Shown: positions 28,871 through 38,234 of the stretch, one piece after another
Position numbering within the stretch: position 1 is the stretch's first letter
Layout of the letters: the number at the start of each line of letters is the position of its first letter
Assembly (NCBI RefSeq): GCF_002155695.1
Contig: NZ_MUYJ01000011.1
Location: 93,689 to 157,688 of the forward strand
Direction of reading: 5' to 3'
DNA: 64,000 nt
Origin: Erythrobacter tepidarius
Lineage (GTDB): Bacteria > Pseudomonadota > Alphaproteobacteria > Sphingomonadales > Sphingomonadaceae
Position numbers and translations under genes: made by a program
The notes under the pieces: model-generated
The model's database searches: none
What the model saw: the letters and a program-made list of their open reading frames with translations, nothing else
Told to the model about the DNA's origin: nothing

Positions 28871-30049
28871 TCACCAGCCGAACACCTGCTCTGCAAGCGT
28901 TTCGCTGGTGCTGTCCTTGAGCGTCAGGGTGAGCTTTTTCGCCTTCCAGTCGATATCGACCAGCCCGTAATTCTCGACCGGGAAAAACTTCGTCACCCGT
29001 GCGGGATCGGGTTCGCGCGCCGTGCTGCGCTCGATGTCGCTGCCGAAGGCGAGATTGAGCGAGGAACTGGTCAGCTCCCAGATGGTCTCGCCCTTGTGCC
29101 GGGTCTGGTAGATGCCCGCCGCGTGGCGATCGCCCGACAGCAGCACCAGCCCGCTCGCCTCGCGGCCCGCAAGTGCATCGAGCAGTCGGGTGCGTTCGGC
29201 CGGGAAGTTGGTCCAGCCTTCGAACTGGTGGGCCTGGGTGATGACCTGGGTCGAGGAAACCACGATGCGCAGGTCAGCCGGCTTGGCCAGCTCGGCCTCG
29301 AGCCACGCCCATTGCTCGGCGCCGAGGATGGTCTTGGCCGGATTGTCATCGGGCACATAGCTGCCGAGCGGCGGGCGGTCCTTGGTCCATGCGGCACGCT
29401 TGAGGTCGGAGCGGAAGAAGCGCGTGTCGAGCAGGATCACCTGCACCCGCTTGCCTTCAGGGCCGGTGATGGTGCTCTCGTAGATCCCGTCGCGTCCGCG
29501 CACTTCGGGCGAGGAGCCCCAGAAGGTCTCGAACAGCGCCTCGCTCCAGCGCCGGAAGGGAAAGCTGGCGCCAGCATCGTTGAGGCCGAAATCGTGATCG
29601 TCCCAGGTCGCCAGCATCGGGAACTTCGCGCGAAAAGCAGCAAATTCCGGGTGCGAGGCCTGCAAGGCATAGGCGCTGCGCAGGCTCTCCAGCCCGGCAT
29701 CGGCATCCCAGGCGCTGTCGCCATAGACATTGTCGCCGATCATCAGGAACAGCTGCGGGTTCTGGGCGGCGATCTGCGCCCACATATGCTGCGAGGCGTT
29801 CTGGTGGTTGCAGCTGCCGAAGGCGATACGGGTAAGCGTGGTCGCAGGCGCCAGCGCCGGGTTCGGCCCGGCCTCGGGCATCACCACCTGCTTGCGCAGC
29901 TCGGCATAATAGGGCGCGAGCAGCTGGTCGGGCGCGAGGCTGACGCGGACCGGGACATCCTCCCCCGCCGCATGATCGTCCGCCAGCAGCGGTGCGGCAG
30001 CCAGACCGGCGGCGGCAAGGAAGGTGACGGCAATCAGCGAGCGGCGCAT
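28871..30049 (-). CDS. PhoD-like alkaline phosphatase D family protein
   Basis: A 392-residue secreted metallophosphatase. A signal peptide (MRRSLIAVTFLAAAGLAAAPLLAD) targets it to the periplasm. PhoD-like motifs: IAFGSCNHQNASQHMW, LMIGDNVYGDS, ATWDDHDFGLNDAG, VILLDTRFFRSDL, LSGDRHAAGIY (metal ligands in the D/N/H residues). It has the shorter family form without the N-terminal PhoD domain. Possible activities are phosphomono- or diester hydrolysis in the periplasm. Single gene, its stop is 11 bases from the parS site. Confidence 0.88.
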   Translation of the reverse strand: MRRSLIAVTFLAAAGLAAAPLLADDHAAGEDVPVRVSLAPDQLLAPYYAELRKQVVMPEAGPNPALAPATTLTRIAFGSCNHQNASQHMWAQIAAQNPQLFLMIGDNVYGDSAWDADAGLESLRSAYALQASHPEFAAFRAKFPMLATWDDHDFGLNDAGASFPFRRWSEALFETFWGSSPEVRGRDGIYESTITGPEGKRVQVILLDTRFFRSDLKRAAWTKDRPPLGSYVPDDNPAKTILGAEQWAWLEAELAKPADLRIVVSSTQVITQAHQFEGWTNFPAERTRLLDALAGREASGLVLLSGDRHAAGIYQTRHKGETIWELTSSSLNLAFGSDIERSTAREPDPARVTKFFPVENYGLVDIDWKAKKLTLTLKDSTSETLAEQVFGW

Positions 30050-30132
30050 GGGATACTCCTCAATGGAATCGCGGGGGGATCAGCCTTGTGGCCGTGCCCC
30101 ATGACAGAACCGGGGCAGCGGGAAAACCCCGC

Positions 30133-31248
30133 CTAGAGCGGCGGGAGCTGGCTGAAATCGGTCAGTGCCGCATCCCTGAGGCCGCGCCAGACATTGCGGA
30201 CCTGCACCGTTTCCGCAACATCATGGACACGCAGCAGGTGAACGCCCGCCTCCATCCCCTTCACCGCCAGCGCGATCGAGCCTGCCAGCCGCGCATCAGC
30301 GCTTTCCTCGCCCGAGAGCGCGCCGATCAAGCGCTTGCGGCTCACTCCGAGCAGGATCGGGCTGCCGAGTGCGTGGAACAGCGGCAGGGCATTGAGCAGC
30401 GCAAGGTTTTCCGAGAGCGACTTGCCGAAGCCGATGCCCGGATCGCAGATGATCCGCGCCTCGGCAATGCCGGCCGCAATCGCGCGCGCGCGCGCCAGCT
30501 TGAGGAAGTCGAACACCTCGCACACCACATCGCGATAATGCCCGCCGGCGTGGAGATCCTCGCCCGCGCCGGGCGCGTGCATCAGCACCACCGGGCAGCC
30601 ACTGGCGGCCACCAGCGCGATGCTGCGCGGATCATAGCGCAAGGCGGAAACGTCATTGGCCATGTGCGCACCCGCCGCCAACGCCGCCTCGAGCACGCCC
30701 GCGCGGCGGGTATCGACGCTGATCGCAGCGCCCATTCTTGCGCAATATTCGACCGCGGGAATGACCCGGCGGATTTCCTCGTCCTCGAAGGTTGCCGCAG
30801 CACCCGGCCGGGTGCTTTCCCCGCCGATATCGATGATCGCCGCCCCCGCTTCGAGCATCGCTGCCGCCGCATCGCGCCCGGCCTGCGGATCGATATTCTT
30901 GCCCCCGTCGGAAAAGCTGTCGGGCGTGACGTTGAGGATGCCCATCACCTGCGGCTGATCGAGCCGGATGGTGCGATTGCCGAGCTGGAGCGGCCCGTGG
31001 ACTTTGCGCAGATTGTCCCACTGCCGCGCCGCCTCGCGCGCCGCCAGATCGGGCAGGCGGGCAATGGCCTTCTCCATCCTGGCGGGCGTGGTGATGATCC
31101 GCTCGGCCACTTCGCCGGTCGCATCGCGCAGCACCAGCGCGAATTCGCGGGCATAGGCCATCGAGCCGCCGAGCCGCACCGCATCGCCATCCACGGCCTG
31201 CGGGCCGGAGACGAGGGTGACGGGGAACAGATAGACGCTATCGCTCAC
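30133..31248 (-). CDS. folP: Dihydropteroate synthase
   Basis: A 371-residue enzyme that joins p-aminobenzoate to hydroxymethyl-dihydropterin in folate synthesis. Core motifs are PQVMGILNVTPDSFSDGG (about residue 100), IIDIGGESTRPGA, SVDTRRAGVL, ANDVSAL and DPGIGFGKS. Family enzymes are near 280 residues; here about 95 extra N-terminal residues precede the core (MSDSVYLFPVTLVSGPQAV and following), a feature shared by some sphingomonads. Only 9 bases separate it from ccrM, so the two are probably co-transcribed. Confidence 0.94.
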   Translation of the reverse strand: MSDSVYLFPVTLVSGPQAVDGDAVRLGGSMAYAREFALVLRDATGEVAERIITTPARMEKAIARLPDLAAREAARQWDNLRKVHGPLQLGNRTIRLDQPQVMGILNVTPDSFSDGGKNIDPQAGRDAAAAMLEAGAAIIDIGGESTRPGAAATFEDEEIRRVIPAVEYCARMGAAISVDTRRAGVLEAALAAGAHMANDVSALRYDPRSIALVAASGCPVVLMHAPGAGEDLHAGGHYRDVVCEVFDFLKLARARAIAAGIAEARIICDPGIGFGKSLSENLALLNALPLFHALGSPILLGVSRKRLIGALSGEESADARLAGSIALAVKGMEAGVHLLRVHDVAETVQVRNVWRGLRDAALTDFSQLPPL

Positions 31249-31257
31249 GGGCCGCGA

Positions 31258-32649
<1,392 letters not shown>

Positions 32650-33273
32650 TCAGATCAGCGTCAGCTGCGCCACGGGGGCAAAACTGCGGCGGTGGAGCGG
32701 GCTAGGCCCGTGCACCCGCAGCGCCTCCATGTGTTCGGCGGTGCCATAGCCTTTGTTGCGTTCCCAGCCGTAGTGGGGGAAGGCCTCGGCGGCCTCAAGC
32801 ATCAGCCGGTCGCGCCATTGCTTGGCGATGATCGAGGCGGCGGAGATCGCCGGCTCGATCCCGTCACCGCCGACGATCGCGCGCGCCGGCCAGCACCAGT
32901 CGGCACAGCGGCCCGCCGGAGTCATGTTGCCGTCGATCAGCACCTCGCACGGCCCCGCGCCGAGCGCGCCCGCAAGGCGTGCCACCGCGCGGGTCATGGC
33001 CAGCATCGTCGCCTGGAAGATATTGATCCGGTCGATCACCTCGGGCCCCACCACCGCCACCGCCCAGCAGCAGCTCGCCCGGATCGCCGCGTCGAGCAGA
33101 GCGCGGCGCGCGGGCGAAAGGCGCTTGGAATCGTCGAGCCCTGTCGGTATCGCCGCCCCAAGCACGACCGCCGCGGCCACCACCGGCCCGGCGAGCGGCC
33201 CGCGGCCGGCCTCGTCAACCCCGATGACCACCGCCTTGTCCTGCGTCGTAAAGCCCGGAGTGAGCCCCAGCAT
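32650..33273 (-). CDS. rnhB: Ribonuclease HII
   Basis: A 207-residue enzyme that cuts RNA in RNA-DNA hybrids and single ribonucleotides in DNA. The metal-binding acidic residues are in [17 protein letters not shown] (Asp/Glu), VLIDGN and [10 protein letters not shown], and the C-terminus has [12 protein letters not shown]. The start MLGLTPGF at 33273 is preceded on the minus strand by GAGAGGAAC. The frame remains open upstream over the divergent gene. Its ATG is within the same CATG as the start of the plus-strand gene. Confidence 0.93.
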   Translation of the reverse strand: MLGLTPGFTTQDKAVVIGVDEAGRGPLAGPVVAAAVVLGAAIPTGLDDSKRLSPARRALLDAAIRASCCWAVAVVGPEVIDRINIFQATMLAMTRAVARLAGALGAGPCEVLIDGNMTPAGRCADWCWPARAIVGGDGIEPAISAASIIAKQWRDRLMLEAAEAFPHYGWERNKGYGTAEHMEALRVHGPSPLHRRSFAPVAQLTLI

Positions 33274-34456
33274 GTTCCTCTCGTCCCGATTGCTCGCCGC
33301 TCTTTCCCTGTCCGCGCTCGCGCTGGCAAGCTGCGCGAAGGCCGAAACCGGGGAAAGCGAACCGATCGTGGCCGGCACCGGCCCCGCCACCCCCTTCACT
33401 TCGCAGGAAGTCGCCACTTTTGACGAGCCCTGGGCAATCGCCTTTGCCCCGGGCACCAACGTGCTGTTCGTCACCGAAAAGGCCGGCGCGCTGAAATTCA
33501 TCGACACCGCTAGCGGCACTACCGGCACGGTCAACGGATTGCCGCAAGTCGCCTATGGCGGCCAGGGCGGGCTGGGCGATGTCGCCTTCCTGCCTGGCGA
33601 AGCCTCGGCGACGCTGGGCGGGCGCACGATCTATCTGAGCTGGGCCGAAGCGGGCGAGAACGACACCCGCGGCGCAGCGGTCGGCAAGGGCAGGCTGGAA
33701 TGCGACGCGCCCACCGCCTGCACCATTGAGGGCCTCGCGGTGATCTGGCGCCAGACCCCGAAGGTGACGGGGCGTGGCCACTATTCTCACCGCCTCAGCA
33801 TCTCGCCCGATGGCCGCTATCTCTATGTCGCCAGCGGCGAGCGGCAGAAGATGACGCCTGCGCAGGATACCAGCACGACGCTCGGCAAGATCGTCCGCCT
33901 CAACCTCGACGGCACGCCTGCCGCGGGCAATCCGATGGCGGAAATGGCGAGGCAAACCGGAAACCCCGTCACGGCAGAGATCTGGTCCTACGGTCACCGC
34001 AACATTCTCGGCATGGCTTGGGATGCCCAGGGGCGGCTGTGGGAGGTCGAACATGGCCCGGCCGGGGGCGATGAACTCAACCTCGTCAAGCCGGGCGCCA
34101 ATTACGGCTGGCCGATCCGCTCCAACGGCGATCACTACAACGGCGATGCGATCCCCGATCACGCCGAAGGGGACGGCTTTGCCCGGCCCGCCGCGAGCTG
34201 GACCCCGGTGATCGCGCCGGGCGACATGCTGATCTATTCGGGCAGCATGTTTGCCGACCTGCAGGGCCACGCGCTGATCGCCGGGCTTGGCAGCATGGCG
34301 CTGGTCGATGTCGCCTTCGAGGGCGAAAGCGCGCGCGAAGTCACCCGCTGGAGCTTCGAACGCCGCCTGCGCAGCCTTGCACAGGGGCCAGACGGGGCGA
34401 TCTGGGTGGCCGAGGACGGCAAGGGCGCGCGGCTGCTGAAGCTCATTGCCCGCTGA
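33272..34456 (+). CDS. PQQ-dependent sugar dehydrogenase-like lipoprotein
   Basis: A 394-residue periplasmic beta-propeller of the soluble glucose/aldose dehydrogenase (GDH-B, YliI) family. A signal sequence with lipobox LALASC (about residue 20) makes it a lipoprotein. Family motifs: [96 protein letters not shown]. It probably oxidises sugars or polyols with PQQ, but no PQQ synthesis genes are in view. The ATG overlaps the rnhB start on the other strand. Confidence 0.88.
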   Translation: MFLSSRLLAALSLSALALASCAKAETGESEPIVAGTGPATPFTSQEVATFDEPWAIAFAPGTNVLFVTEKAGALKFIDTASGTTGTVNGLPQVAYGGQGGLGDVAFLPGEASATLGGRTIYLSWAEAGENDTRGAAVGKGRLECDAPTACTIEGLAVIWRQTPKVTGRGHYSHRLSISPDGRYLYVASGERQKMTPAQDTSTTLGKIVRLNLDGTPAAGNPMAEMARQTGNPVTAEIWSYGHRNILGMAWDAQGRLWEVEHGPAGGDELNLVKPGANYGWPIRSNGDHYNGDAIPDHAEGDGFARPAASWTPVIAPGDMLIYSGSMFADLQGHALIAGLGSMALVDVAFEGESAREVTRWSFERRLRSLAQGPDGAIWVAEDGKGARLLKLIAR

Positions 34457-34986
34457 TGGTCACCGCCACCGCCACCCTGATCCCGCTCGAAGCGGTCGAT
34501 CCCGCGATGATCGAGGAAGTGCTTGACCGTGCCTTCGGGCCGGACCGTCACGCGCGCACCGCCTACCGCATCCGGGAAGGAATGAACTGGCTGCCCGGCC
34601 TCAGCCTCGCGGCGCTCGATGCCGATGACATGCTGGTCGGCACGATTCAGTGCTGGCCCATCGGCTTGCAGACCAGACAAGGGCAAGTGCCGCTGGTGAT
34701 GGTCGGCCCCGTCGCCGTGGTGCCTGAACGGCAGGGTGAGGGCTTTGGCATCGGCCTGATGAGCGCGATGATCGCCGAGGATGCACGGCTGGCCGCGAGC
34801 GGAGGCCCTGCCCTTCCGCAGGTGCTGATCGGCGATGCCGAATATTACGGGCGCTGGGGCTTTTCCGCGGCGATGACGGGCGGCTGGCGCTGCCCCGGCC
34901 CCTATGAACCACACCGTCTTCTGGCGCGCGGCCATGGTCTGGCGGCGATGCCGGCCGAAGGAATGCTGGGGCCGTGGGCGGGATAG
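34456..34986 (+). CDS. GNAT family N-acetyltransferase
   Basis: A 176-residue acetyltransferase of the YhbS-like type. The acetyl-CoA pocket is VGPVAVVPERQGEGFGIGLM (about 85-104), where the Q/R-x-x-G-x-G loop is conserved, and EYYGRWGFSAA is the C-terminal motif that is typical of this subgroup. The acceptor is unknown. The ATG overlaps the upstream stop by one base (TGATG), so it is translationally coupled to the dehydrogenase-like gene. Confidence 0.88.
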   Translation: MVTATATLIPLEAVDPAMIEEVLDRAFGPDRHARTAYRIREGMNWLPGLSLAALDADDMLVGTIQCWPIGLQTRQGQVPLVMVGPVAVVPERQGEGFGIGLMSAMIAEDARLAASGGPALPQVLIGDAEYYGRWGFSAAMTGGWRCPGPYEPHRLLARGHGLAAMPAEGMLGPWAG

Positions 34987-35038
34987 GAGAAGGTAACCCC
35001 TTCACCTTGCGCGCCCCATCTGCCATCCCTTGCCTGCG

Positions 35039-35593
35039 ATGCCCTACGAACCGCCTCCGCACCTTGCCGGACTGACGCTCGCCGAGATCGCCGCGCTGGT
35101 CGACGCGCGCAAGCTGCCGCCGGTCGAAAGCTGGTCGCCGCAGCAGGTAGGCGAAAGCCACATGGTGATCGCCGCCGATGGAACGTGGTTCCACGAGGGC
35201 GGGGTGATCCGGCGCGAGGCGATGGTGCGCGCCTTCGCCAGCCTGCTCACCCGCGATGCGGCGGGGCATCACTGGCTGGTGACCCCGGTCGAGAAGCTCA
35301 GCATCGAGGTCGAGGATGCGGCCTTCATCGCCACCGACTGCGTGCGCAAGGACGATGCGCTGGTGTTCCGACTCAACACCGATGAACTGGTGATCGCCGG
35401 GCCGGAGCATCGCTTGCGGGCCGCCGGCACCGCCGAAAATCCGGCGCTCTATCTCCATGTCAGGCGCGGCTGCGAGGCACGGCTCAACCGTTCCACCTGG
35501 GCGCAGCTGGCCGAGATCGCGCTGGCCGAAGGGGCCGAAAGCAACGGCTGGCGCATCGCCAGCCAGGGCATGAGCTTCGCGCTTCTGCCATGA
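35039..35593 (+). CDS. DUF1285 domain protein
   Basis: A 184-residue protein of the DUF1285 family: WSPQQVGESHMVIAADGTWFHEGGVIRREAMVRAFASLLTRD, HHWLVTPVEKLSIEVEDAAFIA and LYLHVRRGCEARLNRSTWAQL are the family blocks. Its biochemical role is unknown. The ATG at 35039 starts MPYEPPPHLAGL; an upstream TTG at 35030 would add three residues. The stop overlaps the start of the NUDIX gene (ATGA). It belongs to a tightly packed plus-strand unit that runs from 33272 to 37396. Confidence 0.85.
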   Translation: MPYEPPPHLAGLTLAEIAALVDARKLPPVESWSPQQVGESHMVIAADGTWFHEGGVIRREAMVRAFASLLTRDAAGHHWLVTPVEKLSIEVEDAAFIATDCVRKDDALVFRLNTDELVIAGPEHRLRAAGTAENPALYLHVRRGCEARLNRSTWAQLAEIALAEGAESNGWRIASQGMSFALLP

Positions 35594-36216
35594 CGCGCGC
35601 GCCCCGGCCCAGCCTCTACGAACCGCTCGCGCGGCTCTTTGCCGAAGGCCACGCGCGCGACATTCCCGATCTGCTCAGCGATGCCCAATTCGCCCGCGAT
35701 GGGCGCGCCACGCCCGCAGCCGTGCTGATCGCGATCACCGACGTACCGGATGATCCGCAGGTCATCCTCACCCAGCGCCCCCGGTCGATGCGCGATCATC
35801 CCGGGCAAGTCGCCTTTCCCGGAGGCAAGATCGATCCGGGCGAGGACGCCGTGACCGCCGCCCTGCGCGAGGCCGAGGAGGAACTGGGCCTGCCGCGCAC
35901 GGCGGTGCGGGTGATCGGCACCAGCGATCTCTACCACACCGGCACGGGTTTCATCGTCACCCCGGTGGTGGGCGTGGTGCCGCCGGGGCTGGACCTGCGG
36001 CCCGATCCGGTCGAGGTCGCCGACTGGTTCGAGGCGCCGCTGGCACTGCTGCTCGATCCGGCCAGCTGGACCGCCCATGAAACCTTCTGGCGCGGGGCCA
36101 ATCGGCGCTATCTCGAACTCGAATGGCAGGGGTTCCGGATCTGGGGTGTGACCGCGGCGATCATCGCCAACCTGTCACGCCGGATTGCGCTGGAGGGGCT
36201 GAAGAATGCTGCGTGA
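35590..36216 (+). CDS. NUDIX hydrolase, CoA pyrophosphatase type
   Basis: A 208-residue NUDIX enzyme, most like the NudL/YeaB coenzyme A pyrophosphatases. The Nudix box GGKIDPGEDAVTAALREAEEELG (about 77-99) fits Gx5Ex7REUxEExGU; VILTQRPRSMRDHPGQVAFPGG before it is the NudL-type UPF0035 motif. Possible activities are CoA pool control or house cleaning. It overlaps the genes on both sides (4 and 11 bases). Confidence 0.9.
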   Translation: MTRAPRPSLYEPLARLFAEGHARDIPDLLSDAQFARDGRATPAAVLIAITDVPDDPQVILTQRPRSMRDHPGQVAFPGGKIDPGEDAVTAALREAEEELGLPRTAVRVIGTSDLYHTGTGFIVTPVVGVVPPGLDLRPDPVEVADWFEAPLALLLDPASWTAHETFWRGANRRYLELEWQGFRIWGVTAAIIANLSRRIALEGLKNAA

Positions 36217-37396
36217 TCTGGCCGAGGCGCAATGGCCGGCCCGCGCGGGGCTTGCCGCGCTGACGGCGGCGCTGGGCGCAGCCAATATCCGCTGGGTCGG
36301 CGGGGCGGTGCGCGATGGCCTGCTCGGGGCCGAAGTGCATGATGTCGACTGCGCGACGCGGCTGCTGCCGGCCGAGGTGATCGACCGTTGCCGCGCCGCC
36401 GGCATCCGCACCGTGCCCACGGGGATCGCGCATGGCACCGTTACCGCGATCCTCACCGATGGCCCGGTCGAGATCACCACGCTCAGGCGCGATGTCGAAA
36501 CCGACGGGCGGCGCGCCACCATCGCCTTCGCCTCGGACTGGCGCGAGGATGCGGCGCGGCGCGATTTCACCATCAACGCGCTCTATGCCCATCCGGTGAC
36601 GCTGGAGATCAGCGATTATTTCGGCGGGCTTGATGACCTGCGCGCCCAGCGGGTGCGCTTCATCGGCTCGGCGCGGCAGCGGATTGCCGAGGATCACTTG
36701 CGGATCCTGCGCTACTACCGGTTCCAGGCGCGCTTCGGTGCGGCGCTGGATGACGAGGCCGAAAGTGCCTGCGCCGCATTGGCGCACACCCTGAAAGGTC
36801 TCAGCCGCGAGCGGATCGCGGCCGAACTGCTCGCACTGCTGGCCCTTCCCGATCCGCACGCGACGCTGGCGCGGATGCGCAAGAATGGCGTGCTCGGCGT
36901 GATCCTGCCCGAAGCCTGCGCCGCGCAGCTCGCCGCGCTTGCCCGGCTGATCGCAGCCGAGCGCGAACAGGGCTTTGCTCCCGATCCCGTTCGGCGACTG
37001 GCCGCGCTGCTCCCGCCCTCGCCCGAAGTGGCCGAGACCGTCGCCGCGCGCCTGCGCCTTTCCAAGGCCCAGCGCATCAGACTCGTCACCGCTGCCGAGC
37101 GCGGCCCAAGCGATGCCGAAAATCCCCGGATGCTTGCCTATCGCCTCACCCCGCCGTTGGCGATCGACCGGCTGCTGCTGGGCGGCAGCGATGCGCGGGT
37201 GCTCGAAGGCTGGAGCGTGCCCAGCTTCCCGCTCAAGGGCGGGACAATCGTCGCCCGCGGGGTCAGCGCCGGCCCGGAGGTTGCCCGCATCCTCCACGAG
37301 GTCGAGGCGCGCTGGGTGGCCGAAGGCTTCCCGGATTCGGCCCGCATCGGGCAATTGCTCGACGAAGCGCTCGCCAGCCGGCCCCGGACAGGGTGA
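36206..37396 (+). CDS. cca: CCA tRNA nucleotidyltransferase
   Basis: A 396-residue class II nucleotidyltransferase that adds or repairs the 3' CCA of tRNAs. Motif A is IRWVGGAVRDGLLG with the Asp pair in HDVDCAT (about 45-51); motifs B to E follow (RRDFTINALYAHP, RIAEDHLRILRYYRFQARFG, LKGLSRERIAAEL). The alternative, a poly(A) polymerase, lacks the basic C-terminal extension. Last gene of the overlapping plus-strand unit after DUF1285 and the NUDIX gene. Confidence 0.92.
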   Translation: MLRDLAEAQWPARAGLAALTAALGAANIRWVGGAVRDGLLGAEVHDVDCATRLLPAEVIDRCRAAGIRTVPTGIAHGTVTAILTDGPVEITTLRRDVETDGRRATIAFASDWREDAARRDFTINALYAHPVTLEISDYFGGLDDLRAQRVRFIGSARQRIAEDHLRILRYYRFQARFGAALDDEAESACAALAHTLKGLSRERIAAELLALLALPDPHATLARMRKNGVLGVILPEACAAQLAALARLIAAEREQGFAPDPVRRLAALLPPSPEVAETVAARLRLSKAQRIRLVTAAERGPSDAENPRMLAYRLTPPLAIDRLLLGGSDARVLEGWSVPSFPLKGGTIVARGVSAGPEVARILHEVEARWVAEGFPDSARIGQLLDEALASRPRTG

Positions 37397-37639
37397 AGCG
37401 CGCCTGAGGAGCGACGGATGGCCCTGCAAGCCCGCCTGCGGGGGTGGCCATGCCGCCGCCGGGTGCTCTAGGAACCTTCCGCGGGTCTGATGCATTTATT
37501 GCACACACGTTCCCATCGAACCGGGCCGCCTTGGTCGGCTTCAAATTGTGGTCTTCGGGCCATGCGGACGCGTGTCTCCCGCCGTTGCTGCCACCTCCCG
37601 GCAGTATCCTGTCGAAGTGCAAGAATGGAGAGAAGATCG

Positions 37640-38182
37640 ATGAACACCGTTAAGCGTGCGCTGCTGGCCACCCTCCTCGCTGCCGGCCCTGCCCTCGTTC
37701 CTGCCGCCGCGCTGGCGCAAGATGTCGGCGCCACGATCTACGGCAATGATGGCAATCCGATCGGCACGGTCGAAACCGTGGCCGACGGCATCGTCACGAT
37801 CGACACCGGCAAGCACAAGGCCCCGATCCCCGCCGACCTGATCGGCACCAGCGCCAGCGGGCCAAGCATCAATGCCACCAAGGACCAGATCGACGCGATG
37901 ATGGACGCGCAGGTCGCCGAGGCGAATGCCAAGCGCGATGCCGCGCTGGTGGTGGGTGCGGCCGTGGTTTCGGCCAACGGCAATCCGGCCGGCACGCTCG
38001 CCAGCGTCGATCTCGCCGCGGACAAGATTGTCCTCGAAAGCCCGGAAGGCCCGGTCGCGCTCAAGAAGGAGCATTTCGCGGTCAGTCCCGAAGGCCGGCT
38101 CATGGCGCTGTTCACCCGCGAACAGATCGCCAGCGCCGCCGCCAGCGCGCAGGCCGCCAGCACCGGCGGCGCGGCGCAATAA
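37640..38182 (+). CDS. Secreted hypothetical protein with two PRC-barrel-like repeats
   Basis: A 180-residue protein with a signal peptide (MNTVKRALLATLLAAGPALVPAAALAQ). The mature part seems to contain two copies of a beta-barrel-like unit: GATIYGNDGNPIGTVETVADGIVTIDTG and GAAVVSANGNPAGTLASVDLAADKIVLES, which resembles the PRC-barrel pattern (x-V-x-N-x-x-G-x-x-IG-x-V). Function unknown. GGAGAGAAG precedes the ATG at 37640; the open frame continues 50 codons upstream with no signal. Single gene between cca and the convergent parC. Confidence 0.75.
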   Translation: MNTVKRALLATLLAAGPALVPAAALAQDVGATIYGNDGNPIGTVETVADGIVTIDTGKHKAPIPADLIGTSASGPSINATKDQIDAMMDAQVAEANAKRDAALVVGAAVVSANGNPAGTLASVDLAADKIVLESPEGPVALKKEHFAVSPEGRLMALFTREQIASAAASAQAASTGGAAQ

Positions 38183-38234
38183 GCCAGGCCCAGCCCGCCA
38201 GGGGCCGCGCGCGTTCCGCCTGCGGCCCCGATCG

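Noticed and set aside
35183..35197. TGGAAC-GTG-GTTCCA inverted repeat, at first sight parS- or operator-like
   Set aside because: It is inside the DUF1285 coding sequence, does not match the parS consensus and is short enough to be chance.
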